Positions 19,780 through 29,040 of a DNA stretch of 29,903 nucleotides are shown here, one piece after another. A model generated the notes under the pieces. The model searched no databases. It was not told the origin of the DNA and saw only the letters and a list, made by a program, of their open reading frames with translations. Source of the DNA: Chara braunii (lineage: Eukaryota; Streptophyta; Charophyceae; Charales; Characeae); the NCBI GenBank assembly GCA_003427395.1, contig BFEA01000303.1:1550349-1580251 (forward strand). Reading direction: 5' to 3'. The stretch's first letter is position 1, and every line of letters starts with the position of its first letter. Made by a program: the position numbers and the translations under genes.

Positions 19780-22725
19780 ACCTCACACCCCGTCGCGGCT
19801 TTCCATACTGGGTCGCCGATCAGAGTAGAAGGGGGCGTGGCCGAGGATTTTTGGCCATGGGGGTTGAGTCTCCCGGTAGGAATGGGAGTCTCTCGTTTCG
19901 GGAACGATAGGTTTCCCCCGACTGGGGCTCGATCCTTGGTCAGGATTACCAAAAACAAAAAGGGAGGAGAACGGGGTGAACGGACGGGCCCAACCCGGTT
20001 TCTCTAGATGGGGAAAAAGGAGGGATGGGGGACCTATTTCTCGCCGGGCCTGCTTTGCGTAAAGGGCGATGGATTCCCCTGCGCCAATTCTCAATCCTTG
20101 TCGTCGGCTTCGTCGAGGGCCCGGGGATTCACGGCCGTGGGAATTCGACGGGCGGTGGCTGTCGCCGCGGTCGAGGTGTGGAAACGGGCAGGGAGAGCTC
20201 CGGCGTCCCGGGAGAGTTCAGGGAACCGGGCAGCTCCTTCGTACCCCAGAACCAGCCTTCGCCACGAGCAGGAGTCCCCCTGTCGGCACCAACGGCAACC
20301 AAACTGGGGGCGCCACGCAGCGCAAGCCGCAGACCAGGGGAGCATCGTCAGGTCGATGTAAGGCAGTATAAGGGGCGGGGAAGAAAAGCGGTCTATCAAC
20401 ACAAACCCTTCCCCCGTGATGTGGCAAGCCCGTTCGGGGTTGCGCCAGTAAAGCTGCTCCGTGCGTCGTAGGGCACTCCGTACGTCCGAGTCGCAGTAGA
20501 CGCTGTCGTCGTCAACAATGGGGAAAATCGGGAGTGCACGGCGACGCGCGGAGCCGGGGTAAGTGCACAGGCGAGAACCCGTGCTTGATTGGGAGCCCGT
20601 CTCCATACAACAAGCGACAACGTCTCTCTCTCTCTCTCTCTCTCGGGTGCGGCCCCACTCAACCAGAGGGGTCCGAAGGAGGGGCGGAGCCGTTTGCTGA
20701 CCACCTTCAGCGGGCACAGCGAACGTCTCCGGTCCTCNACAGCGATGNGCCACGTCAGATGTCGGCGCCGCGGGACTCCGACTCGAGCGCGCAGGACGGA
20801 AGGGATCCCTTCAGCACACGAAGGCCCTCGCCCTACGCGATCGAGCAACGAAACTAATAGGGGAACGCGGCAAAAGGAAAAAGGGGTACGATGGCCGACT
20901 TAATCATGCATCCAGGCAGACAATCGCCACTCAATACCCAAGGACCACATACATGCATACGCAGACTCACACCCCTTCACAAACCATCTCACCGCGACTC
21001 ACCCCCATGCATACAACCGATTACCCACTCGACGGGACGTTGCATACATCTCACGGAGACAAAGCAGCAATGGAGAAAAGGAAGCGAGTTTCCTTGTACA
21101 CAAAACAATTCAATTGGCTGACGCCCTCAGACGCAACCGCGAACTTCCCAAGGACCACCGACCACCATAGCCACAAGACCCTGTCGTGATCGGCTCTCGA
21201 TCTCCACCACTGCTCAATCCCTCCAGCTGGCTTACCGTGAGTCTATCACTAAGCCCGACCCACGTCGTTACCCTGCCCGTAACTTGGGCTTGTCAAGCCT
21301 GTTCGGCGTCGCGGACGTTCGCGCATAGCTCGCGCAGCATTGCAGCCGAGATCAAAGAGGAGGAGAGGAGGGGGTTGTGACAATTTATAGCGTGGGAGGC
21401 GGCGGGTTGTCAGCGCGAGGTGCAGGCAGCGCCGGTTGTGGACGAGCAGGACAAAAGAAGGGTGGAGGGTTTCGGAAGGGGTGTTCTGCGAAGTCGCGTG
21501 GTCAGGCGTGATTGGGGTGTTCGTTCAAGTGGTGCGCCTTTTCGCCTTCCATATTGATCCGCGCATCCCAACTACGCAGCCATTCACTCGCGAAGGAAGA
21601 CGGGGTGGGGATCGAGCTGGGTGTAGGGGAAGACGAAGAGTCCTGCATGGGGGAAACACGCGCAGCAAGAAAGGAAGATGGCGCGGGGATGCAAAGCAAG
21701 AAACGGGGGTGCGAGGCNCCGACCACCATAGCCACAAGACCCTGTCGTGATCGGCGCCCGATCTCCACCACTGCTCAATCCCTCCAGCTGGCTTACCCCA
21801 AGTCTATTGCTAAGCCCGACCCACATCGTCACCCCGCCCGTAACTTGGGCTCGTCAAGCCTGTTCGGCGTCGCGGACGTTCGCGCATAGCTCGCGCAGCA
21901 TTGCAGCCGAGATCAAAGAGGAGGAGAGGAGGGGGTTGCGACAATTTATAGCGTGGGAGGCGGCGGGTTGTCAGCACGAGGTGCGGGCAGCGCCGGTTGT
22001 GGACGAGCAGGACAAAAGAAGGGTGGAGGGTTTTGGAAGGGGTGTTCCGCGGAGTCGCATGGTCAGGTGTGATTGGGGTGTTCGTTCAAGTGGTGCGCCT
22101 TTTCGCCTTCCACATTGATCCGCGCATCCCAACTACGCAGCCATTCACTCGCGGAGGAAGACGGGGTGGGGATCGAGCTGGGCGTAGGGGAAGACGAAGA
22201 GTCCTGCATGGGGGAAACACGCGCAGAAAGAAAGGAAGATGGCACGGGGATGCAAAGCAAGAAACGGGGGTGCGAGGCGCGCAAAGAAGTCGGAGCTTAG
22301 GCGCGCGCACGCAAAAATTTCAAAAAGTCCCAACCGAAACCGTTTCTTGGTTTTCATACCGCGGCCGCTATTCGCCCGCGCGGGAGTTATTAGCCAAAGA
22401 AAAGTGAAAAAGCTGTTTCAAAAAGAAAACAAAAGTAAAAAGAAAGAAAAGCCCCGTTCTGTTCGCATCCGTACTTCGGGGCTTCCGGGGGATTTTTCCT
22501 CAGGGATACGGCAAGCCGCGCGGTACGGGTCTGAGCTTATCACAGGGAGGGCCCAGGGCCCTACCTGAGTATACCCAGGGTGACCGTCTCTTTTCACACA
22601 TCTGTAAAACTGTGTTCACATGGCAATGTGTAGAACTCTATGATTGTTGGTCCGGCATGGCCTCAAATTTCAGTCTTTCCCCGCCACTGCCCCTAAAGCT
22701 ACGGCACTACACTACAAATCTGAGT
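19780..22725 (-). repeat. 5' LTR (with internal duplication)
   Basis: 2946 bp from the base next to the PBS to the point where similarity with the left LTR ends (ACAAATCTGAGT). Subtracting the 561-bp duplicated block leaves 2385 bp, and 2242 bp of this is matched by the left LTR. On the minus strand the ends read ACTCAG...GAGGT rather than TG...CA. N positions at 20738 and 20748 correspond to N positions 10574 and 10584 in the other LTR. Confidence 0.88.
21158..22278 (-). repeat. 561-bp tandem duplication inside the 5' LTR, joined at a single N
   Basis: 21158-21717 and 21719-22278 both align to 10994-11553 of the left LTR. They meet at one N (21718) after GTGCGAGGC. The first copy reads as identical to the left LTR; the second differs at scattered sites. 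It duplicates the TATA region. An assembly join is the simplest explanation. Confidence 0.85.
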
Positions 22726-23256
22726 TTTGCGTCCACGGTTGTGGATGACCACACAGGCATTTTGTCAGATAATATCAAGCTAGAACTGCTAGGTACTTTG
22801 AGATCGCAGGATCAAAATAGGTGGGCCCGCATCTGTGAATGTCATACTGCAAACCCGCTGGAGCAGATCCGACCATCTTTTCAAGGATCTGACCTAGAAC
22901 GTGGACCCATTTCCAAATTCTCCAAAGCCACATAAGCGGTGGTGGTGCTAGAGCCGATGTTTGTCCTTCGAAGCCAGATCAGCGGTGGCAGAGCTGAGTG
23001 AAACGACGCTCCGGTTTGGGGCAAACTAAGGACAAAAATCTGCTAGGGTCATCCCATAAAACAATAAAAAAACATAGAGCTTTTTTTTCTTTTCGTTTCT
23101 TTCCAAAAGTCCAGGTTGTTGTAGAGGTTGGATGCTAGACATATGATAGCCACCTTCTGTAGTCGGCCATGTGCTTATCCAGATGGTCTGTAGAGATCCT
23201 TATTCCTTATGAGACTCCTTCCCTCCCTCCCTCCCTCCCTCCCACTCTAACAAACA
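22726..23256. other. Unique-looking DNA right of the retrotransposon, no gene
   Basis: No domain-bearing frame. It includes an imperfect 20-bp repeat around AGCGGTGG (22930-23000), a T-rich run near 23080-23100 and a (CCCT)n-like run at 23217-23244. The satellite interrupted at 9758 does not continue here. Confidence 0.5.
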
Positions 23257-23478
23257 ATTTCGTCAAAATGGACGTTTGATATTTTTTTAACGCAATTGAA
23301 ACCCACTTATTTGACCCCGGAAATGTCATATTTTTAGCTCCTTAGGGTCCCCCTTGGATGTACCTGAACTTCAGTTGAGTCCAAATGGACTCTCATGCGA
23401 TGAACAGTGATAGCTTTCGGGCCAAATAAGAAGGTTTCATTTTCGTTCAAAAGATATAAAATGTCTGTTTTGATGAAT
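23257..23478. mobile_element. Foldback/MITE family A, copy 2 (diverged)
   Basis: The left end ATTTCGTCAAAATGGACGTT and the following TATTTTTTTAACGCAATTGAAAC match the arms of 332-630. The right end (GTTTCATTTTCGTTCAAAAG to TGATGAAT) is the inverted arm. The arms are more diverged and the centre is different. It is bordered by TGTAGAGATCC words at about 23190 and 23492. Confidence 0.7.
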
Positions 23479-23939
23479 CTCCCCGGTGCACTCCTGTAGA
23501 GATCCCTTATTTTCTCCCTGGTGCACTCCTACTCCCAGAATCATACCTCAGTGGTCACCGCTTGGGATCATCACCGACCCATCATCTGTACAGGGACGAC
23601 CTGACCAGAGAGTGGTTGTAGGCACCAGGGCTGAGCAGGACCTACCCACCTCAGCGCTGATTGAAACTCAGCAGGGCGAGCCCTGTAATACCGTAATACG
23701 GGACCCATAGGTGGACCCATTCCTGTCCCGGGCCGAAAGCCATTTTCATTCCTTGACACTGTTCTATACATGTGCGGAATGAGACTGTCTGAGTCAGGGC
23801 ATATTCACACCCGGAGTCCCGGACATCTTTGAGTGAGCTCCAGACTTGGCCTGACCTGACCCTAATTGCAGTCAGAAACAGCCAGGCCTGGCCGTAATTG
23901 CAGTTATTTGCCCCTACTAGGAAGGGGAAACTACCTGGG
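23479..23939. other. No gene recognised
   Basis: A short direct repeat (TGGTGCACTCCT spaced by about 36 bp) lies at 23485-23530. Near 23864-23930 are TAATTGCAGT words and a GGCCTGGCC palindrome that resemble pieces of the family B element to the right, so a decayed copy may be present. Confidence 0.4.
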
Positions 23940-24111
23940 AGCCACAAAAACGAGTTATAATTGCAGTAGGGGCCAAGATACAGTTTGCAATAATTGCAGT
24001 GCAGATGGGGCAATGTATACAACCCAGCGTTCTGGCCAGGTAGGGTGCTGGAACTGCAAATGCAAACTGTATCCTGCCCCATAGTCCAATTGTAACTCGT
24101 TTTTTGTGACT
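23940..24111. mobile_element. Small inverted-repeat element (MITE-like), family B, copy 2
   Basis: The left end AGCCACAAAAACGAGTTATA and the right end (AACTCGTTTTTTGTGACT) are inverted repeats, and AATTGCA words recur inside. Same family and length class as 5386-5549. Non-coding. Confidence 0.75.
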
Positions 24112-24424
24112 TGACTGAAGCTATGCTGTCCTTCTGGTCTTTCTGTTCTTTTCTTCCTCTTCTTGGGCCTCGCCACATCACTCACAAAACGAGCCAAATG
24201 AGAAAGAATCCTTGGCTAACTCAGTTGTCAAGGCACGCAAGTGGCATTCAGGAGGTCGTGGGTTCAATTCCCATTTGCCTCATGTTGAGTCATGTACCTT
24301 CCTGGGCATGCTTGGCGCCCGCCACCTAGAAATAGACCACTGGATCCCCCGACCGGCATTGAGCAGAGTCTGCTGATGTTCGTAGGGGAGGGGACCTGAG
24401 GGGAGGCACAGGGATTGGTCCTGT

Positions 24425-24653
24425 TGGCATGTCATTAGGTTTATCACTCACTTTGCACTTGTATAGTTGCTGCTTTAGCAGTAGCTTCTTCTATATCTCC
24501 TACAAGATAAAAAGCCTGCTCAGGTAGATGATCTAATTCTCCCGATAATATCATTTGAAATCCTTTAATTGTATCTATTAAGCTTACATACTTGCCAGGA
24601 GATCCAGTGAAGACTTCTGCTACAAAAAAAGGTCGAGAGAGAAAACGTTCTCC
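24425..24653 (-). pseudogene. atpB: Plastid DNA insertion carrying the 3' end of atpB (ATP synthase beta, C-terminus)
   Basis: The minus strand from 24647 to the TGA at 24444-24446 gives about 67 codons without a stop. They read [19 protein letters not shown], then [19 protein letters not shown] and [12 protein letters not shown]. This is the C-terminal helical region of the chloroplast ATP synthase beta subunit (CF1 catalytic subunit). The segment is AT-rich compared with the GC-rich SINE body on both sides. It interrupts that body exactly at GGTCCTG / CCTGATGC, sharing a 4-bp CCTG. Only about one seventh of the gene is present, with no promoter or start, so it is a nuclear plastid-DNA fragment (NUPT), not a functional gene. 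An assembly chimera with plastid reads is the main alternative. Confidence 0.85.
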
Positions 24654-24674
24654 CTGATGCTACCGGCTGTCCCC

Positions 24675-24735
24675 TAGCCGATATCGCCCACCTGCAGGTC
24701 GGGGATAGCCGATATCGCCCACCTGCAGGTCGGGA
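24675..24735 (+). repeat. 31-bp tandem duplication within the SINE-like body
   Basis: TAGCCGATATCGCCCACCTG followed by CAGGTCGGGGA occurs at 24675-24705 and again from 24706. Copy 1 of the element has only one diverged equivalent, so the duplication is specific to this copy. Confidence 0.85.
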
Positions 24736-25138
24736 GCAGCCCCTGCATGTTCTCTCGTGAACACGGTTCTGGCTGCTACGGGGTTCCCCGTATGCCTACA
24801 ATTAGGAGTAGTGGTAGGTAGGTAGTGTGAGGTGAAATTGAGAGAAGAACATAGAACATAGCTTTAAAAAAAAACAAAAAAAAAAACAAGGAAAGATGCA
24901 CAGCCTGAATTTTAAATTTGCCTTCTGTGCATTTGGGGAGTGGTGCAGCGAGGCCACTTGTCTTGCAGCTGTCAAACTTTGCGTGCCAAAGGAAAAGAGC
25001 AATTGGTCTGCCGCTCCCCAAAATAGTTCGAGCATCTGTATGAATGTTGCAAAATAAAACGACAAGAGAAAGCCCTAATGCGTTTCTAGATCTTTTGGCT
25101 AAGCAGATGAAGTGCAGCACCAGTGCATCGGCACCTGG

Positions 25139-25306
25139 GCCGCGGGCCAGACACCTCGAATTCTGGAAGCACGAAACGAAAACGCGACCGCTTATCCAAT
25201 TTATCAATTTATCAACGGCAAGCCCAGCGTTTGACTTTCTGGCCTCGTTTTCTTGTGGCGACAAGTTTCGGACTGCAAGGCTGGGTTCGTGTACTAGCGG
25301 ATTAAA
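25139..25306 (+). repeat. Dispersed repeat, copy 2 (partner at 5945-6093)
   Basis: Collinear short blocks shared with 5945-6093 (see that entry), ending in TACTAGCGG. A short internal duplication ATTTATCAATTTATCAACGG is specific to this copy. Confidence 0.6.
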
Positions 25307-26288
25307 CCACCCATACTTGCTGCCGCTATGCCTAGTCGGACCTCTGACACGGGTCATCAGTCTGGGACTCAAATTTCTCCTTACGCGGCACACCCGTACA
25401 TCCCACTCGCAGTGCATCTGGGAAGTAAAGGGGGTGTAATGGGTCCGGCTCCAGCACTCTCCAAAATTGTAACCTTTTGAGAATGCGGCTCCGGAAGAGG
25501 GGAAGGGTAGAGAAGGACCAGTTGAGCCTCACTCTAGCATCACCACTCTTCTGATGCTCTTCAACTCATGCCCGCCGGTTATGAGCAACTTGACTGCTGC
25601 CCCCCAGAATAGAAGGTGCGAGTAATAGAATAAAAGAAAAGGAAAAAGTACACGGTGGTGCAATGTTACAATGTTCGATAAGCCGTTTGGTGCGCAGCAC
25701 CAAACACGTAAGAGGCCTCTGATGTATGTCATTATAATGGGGGGGCCTCTTTTCGGACTTTTCGGCTTGCAGTCCCTCCCACACAATGATTTCCGCCTTC
25801 GCTTGTCTGCCCGTCTGCCTGTCTGTCCGCTGCCCGTCCTTGTTGGATTGACATTTCTGAGGCCATTCTGACATTCTGAGGCCATTTGGATTGCCCTCTT
25901 ATGTTGTCCTTTTGCCGGGTTTGGGCCCGGGGCTTCCGGTTTCCGGCAGGTTCAGCTCCCCTCCAATGGAATGGAGCCATCCATAATGTGGATTGATGGA
26001 GGGGGTGTCTGCTCCTATGGGCCCCCCCACAACACACCCACGATCGATGTTTCCAAAAAACAAAACAAAACAAAAAAGAGAAACATCAAAACAAAACAAA
26101 AAAGAGAGAGAATGCGGCTCCAGTGGACCATCCTTTTTTTTTTTTTTTTTAATCCACTTTGTTCTGTGGTGCGTGTGGTGGTCACAGTGAGTGAGGGGTT
26201 GAGTGAGGGGTTGGATTCCGAGGAGAATTCGCTTGCTCTTGAGTGCTCTTGAGTGCTCTTGAGAGCCCAGCTTGTAAGCAGATTGAGC
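25307..26288. other. About 1 kb of low-complexity DNA without a gene
   Basis: Contains CTGTCTGCC-type repeats (25805-25835), repeated AAACAAAACAAAAAAGAGA blocks (26057-26108), a T run at about 26132-26150, and three GAGTGCTCTT units (about 26230-26262). ORFs on either strand are compositional. Confidence 0.5.
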
Positions 26289-26904
26289 CTAGAGTCGGAT
26301 CCCACACTACTTCCCGAAAAAGAACTTGAAAAAGAAACGAAAAAGCTGGAGGCGGGCCATTCGGGCCGTAAGAGAAAACGGGGACTCCACAGCCCCGACA
26401 TTGGTGGAGCTTTGCCTACATTTGTGCCTGGTTTCGTTGCACGGACAAAAACTGGACCTGTCAAGGACCTGTCCGTTGGGCCTGTGCCAGGCCATGCTTG
26501 TCCAGCAGGCCATGCTGTGTGGCCAGCATGTGTGGCCATGCTTGCCACACACCACCATCATGGGCCACCGATTTTCCCACCGTGGTGTTCGAGTTCCCCA
26601 GCCCCGCATCGGCCTGCCGTGTCGCACAGACTCCACACGATGGACGAACCAGGTCCGGCACACGGACCAAAGAAAAAAGAACATAAGAAACTGCCCTCTT
26701 TATTGGAACAGGGACCGGGTCGAGCACTTTTGTGCTTCCGTCAAAATTTATTCGCCGCTGGTCACTCCCTACCTGCGACGTCTTATATCGTTCCACTCGG
26801 CCAAAAAGATTGAAGCTCCCCTACATGTGCAGAGACATGCGGGATCTGGATCTGGCCAAACGACACTTTTTACGTACCCTATGTAGTGTGGGATCTGACC
26901 CTAG
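26289..26904. mobile_element. Inverted-repeat element, family C, copy 1
   Basis: The ends at 26289-26310 (CTAGAGTCGGATCCCACACT plus AC) and 26883-26904 are inverted repeats matching at 20 of 22 positions. The interior is GC-rich, has no recognised domain, and is open in several overlapping frames (up to 186 codons). A related TIR bounds 27058-27498. No target duplication was identified. Confidence 0.55.
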
Positions 26905-27057
26905 ATTTGGACAACGGAACCCCAGACAAATGGACGGAGAGTTGTCAGAAGAAAAAAGTCCTTCCTGGAGATGCCTCAATTCGAAAAACTCCTTTTTTTT
27001 TTTTTTTTGAATGCTCACAGGACCCAGCACCCTACCTCCCTATAGCTACAGGGCCAC

Positions 27058-27498
27058 CTGATCCGATCACTACACTACAGCCCAGTTACAGTGTAGTTTT
27101 CAGATCCCACCACTTTCCGAAGTCGTCGCGGCCGCCAAAATATTTTGCCTTACTTTCGTTTGGGTGTGTCGTGGTCACAAACGTAGTTACTACAATTTTT
27201 CTGTAGACCATGAGGGCTTCTCCGCAGCGAAAAAGAGGGAGCATTTTTCTTTTTTTTCCTTTCTCGTTTGTCCGTTTGCAGCATCAGGAATGCCCGTTTG
27301 CCCCCAAGCGCGCGACAACCCGTACCACGAAAACGTCCGCCCTCTGCAACAGCCCACAGAGAACCGCCGCGGGTCCAGGACAACCACCGAAGAAGTTGCC
27401 CTCGTGGGATCCAGTTTCTCTTTTTCGCCCCGCCACCGCCGCTGACATCTTTGTAGTGCTTTTGCACGACTACAGTCGTAGTGTAGTGGTGGGATCAG
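27058..27498. mobile_element. Inverted-repeat element, family C-related, copy 2
   Basis: The ends CTGATCCGATCACTACACTA (27058) and GTAGTGTAGTGGTGGGATCA (27478) are imperfect inverted repeats of about 21 bp. They share the GATCCCAC...CACTAC theme with 26289-26904, and a further internal CAGATCCCACCAC is near 27101. The T run just outside (26994-27008) might be unrelated. Confidence 0.45.
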
Positions 27499-27785
27499 AC
27501 CCTTAGAGGCGTCATGAGATACATGGTGATGAATGTATCCCCATACCCGTTACTTGTTCATCCTCGTGCCTGTGTTCGTGGACACATTTTTATTGCCACC
27601 GTACATCACTATGAAGACTTACGCAAAGGAGATAGTACCGACCCATGAATTCGGGTGCACAGCTGTTCTTCTTTGTTTTATGTTCCATTTCAATTCAATT
27701 CATTTTAAATTTGAAAACGATCCATTCATGAAAATAAAAAACCAATTTGTCTTTTCCAAAAAGCCATAAAATTCTGTCACACATT

Positions 27786-28212
27786 GGGCCTCGCTGCACT
27801 ACTCTAAACTCTCGAAATATTTCGAGAGTTCGTCTAGCGTTGTCAGAGAGGCTAGACTCTCGAAATACCGGCCTTCGCTGCACTTACTCTATAAACTGTT
27901 ACACTAGATGAACTCTCCAAACCCTGCGCGTCGTCCCACTCGACAGAAGAGCTGCAGCACTGCACTACGGGACGAAGTCTGGCCGCCGGGACAGGAGGTC
28001 CACTCTCGAAAAACGAGCAGGTCGGCGGCCAACTCCCGAGGACACTTGTGAATCCGTGTTTTGCAGGCGGGCGACTCTCGACATTTCGAGAGTGGCGATG
28101 TAGCGTGCCCGCTGACAGCTCGATGGGGTTTCGAGAGTTTCCCGATCGAGAGCAAGTGCAGCGACGTCGCACTCTCGAAAATTAGAGAGTCTAGAGTAGT
28201 GCAGCGAGGCCC
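27786..28212. mobile_element. Inverted-repeat element, family D (subterminal TCTCGAAA repeats)
   Basis: The ends GGGCCTCGCTGCACTACTCT and its inverse at 28192-28212 are perfect or nearly perfect terminal repeats. They are flanked by ATT on both sides (27783-27785 and 28213-28215), a possible 3-bp target duplication. The 427-bp interior contains at least seven copies of CTCTCGAAA in both orientations, including a 20-bp perfect palindrome near 27809. Dense subterminal repeats are typical transposase-binding sites. A 3-bp duplication with GGGCC-type ends would fit PIF/Harbinger-like elements, though the ATT site is not the usual TWA. Confidence 0.78.
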
Positions 28213-28704
28213 ATTGTAGAATACTTCCCTAGTGGGTCTAGGCCCCAGGAGGGAGATCTCAGTATGGATGTATGTGGATTAGTGTATCAGGTGTGTGACT
28301 GTCAGGCACTTTGGATTTGGCAGGAAATCAGCAGTAGCCTGATAGTGAATTAAGAGCCTGGGGCGTTTAAAATGGTGTGTGGCGTTCTTTTCTCATTTAA
28401 AAATGCATAAACAATTCTATTTTTCATTTACACGAATGCAAAGAAAAGGACCCAAAAAAAATAAAAATCACGGGCCTGACATAGACATCATGACAGTACA
28501 GGCTGTGCATCCACACTCCGCGGTACATCTGCATGCGACCTGCCCGCCGGCCTGTTCGCAGTCTTCCACGGAAATCTCAATATTCTCTATTTCTGCACAA
28601 AAATAAGCACGGCGCAAAGCTTCAAATCCTCCTCCCCCCCCCAAAAAAAACCATAGAATTGAAGCTTCGCGCCAATGCAAAGTGGCCAACAAATAAATTT
28701 AAAA
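28213..28704. other. No gene recognised
   Basis: AT-rich DNA with A runs (28450-28465, 28635-28650). GGCGCAAAGCTTCAAATCC (28611) reappears inverted as GAATTGAAGCTTCGCGCC (28657), a small imperfect inverted repeat of about 65 bp overall. Confidence 0.45.
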
Positions 28705-28925
28705 TTTTCCTACTGGCCGATGGGCAGCTGCCTCCACGAAAACGAAGACAAACGACACTAGCAGTCCATACGGAGTACGGTCAACGACTTACATTTGTCC
28801 CGGACGGAATTTAGAATTTTTCTACTGACCGATGGGCAGCTGCCTCCATGAAAACGAAGACAAAAGACACTAGCAGTAGATACAGAGTACCGTCAATGAC
28901 TTACGTTTGTCACGGACGGCCGCCC
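28705..28925 (+). repeat. Tandem pair of about 112-bp units
   Basis: TACTGGCCGATGGGCAGCTG at 28711 and TACTGACCGATGGGCAGCTG at 28823 begin collinear units. Both contain GAAAACGAAGACAAA, GACACTAGCAGT, GAGTAC and CACGGACGG or its variant. About 90% identity by eye. Confidence 0.85.
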
Positions 28926-28979
28926 TTGATCGAAAACCACTGAGCACAAGCGTAAATCGGACCTAGTTGGTCCCAGCTG

Positions 28980-29040
28980 TCCCAAACGTGCGTGAAATCA
29001 AGACCAACTTTTTTGGTTCATAAAATCACGCACTTTGGGA
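28980..29040. repeat. Imperfect hairpin of about 61 bp
   Basis: 28980-29005 (TCCCAAACGTGCGTGAAATC and on) pairs with 29015-29040 (ending ATCACGCACTTTGGGA) around a short T-rich loop, with several mismatches. It could be a tiny foldback repeat. There is no evidence that it is transcribed. Confidence 0.5.

Larger units (their letters stand above)
9759..22725 (-). mobile_element. Ty3/Gypsy-type LTR retrotransposon, long LTRs, degenerate
   Basis: The order on the minus strand is: 5' LTR (22725-19780), primer-binding site (19779-19768), gag, protease, reverse transcriptase, RNase H, integrase, an additional ORF, a weak polypurine tract and the 3' LTR (12000-9759). Integrase downstream of RNase H places it with Ty3/Gypsy rather than Copia. 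LTRs of about 2.2-2.4 kb (before an apparent duplication) and an extra ORF after integrase recall the architecture of the plant Tat/Athila-like groups, but this is an architectural comparison only. No target-site duplication is visible because the left LTR lacks its outermost 143 bp. Multiple stops and frameshifts make this copy non-autonomous. Confidence 0.92.
24201..24830 (+). repeat. tRNA-derived SINE-like element, copy 2 (interrupted)
   Basis: The tRNA-like head has TGGCTAACTCAGTTG near 24213 and a B box GGTTCAATTCC at 24261-24271. The body contains CTTGGCGCCCGCCACCTAG, then GGTCCTG at about 24418-24424. After the plastid-like insert, the body resumes with CTGATGCTACCGGCTG and GGCTGCTACGGGGTTCCC near 24773-24790. 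All blocks occur in the same order in copy 1 on the opposite strand at 22-722. As a tRNA gene it would be defective: no plausible anticodon stem or acceptor pairing. Confidence 0.7.

Noticed and set aside
24209-24283. A functional tRNA gene.
   Set aside because: A-box and B-box words are present, but acceptor and anticodon stems do not form. The same sequence heads a second repeat copy, so it is a SINE-like head.
25086-25120. TCTTTTGGCTAAGCAGATGA resembles the 5' part of U2 snRNA.
   Set aside because: Only about 11 bases match exactly, there is no Sm site or downstream U2 structure, and the stretch borders a dispersed repeat.
26253-26886. Two overlapping 186-codon + ORFs.
   Set aside because: They lie between inverted repeats in GC-rich sequence, overlap each other and minus-strand ORFs of similar length, and show no recognisable motif.
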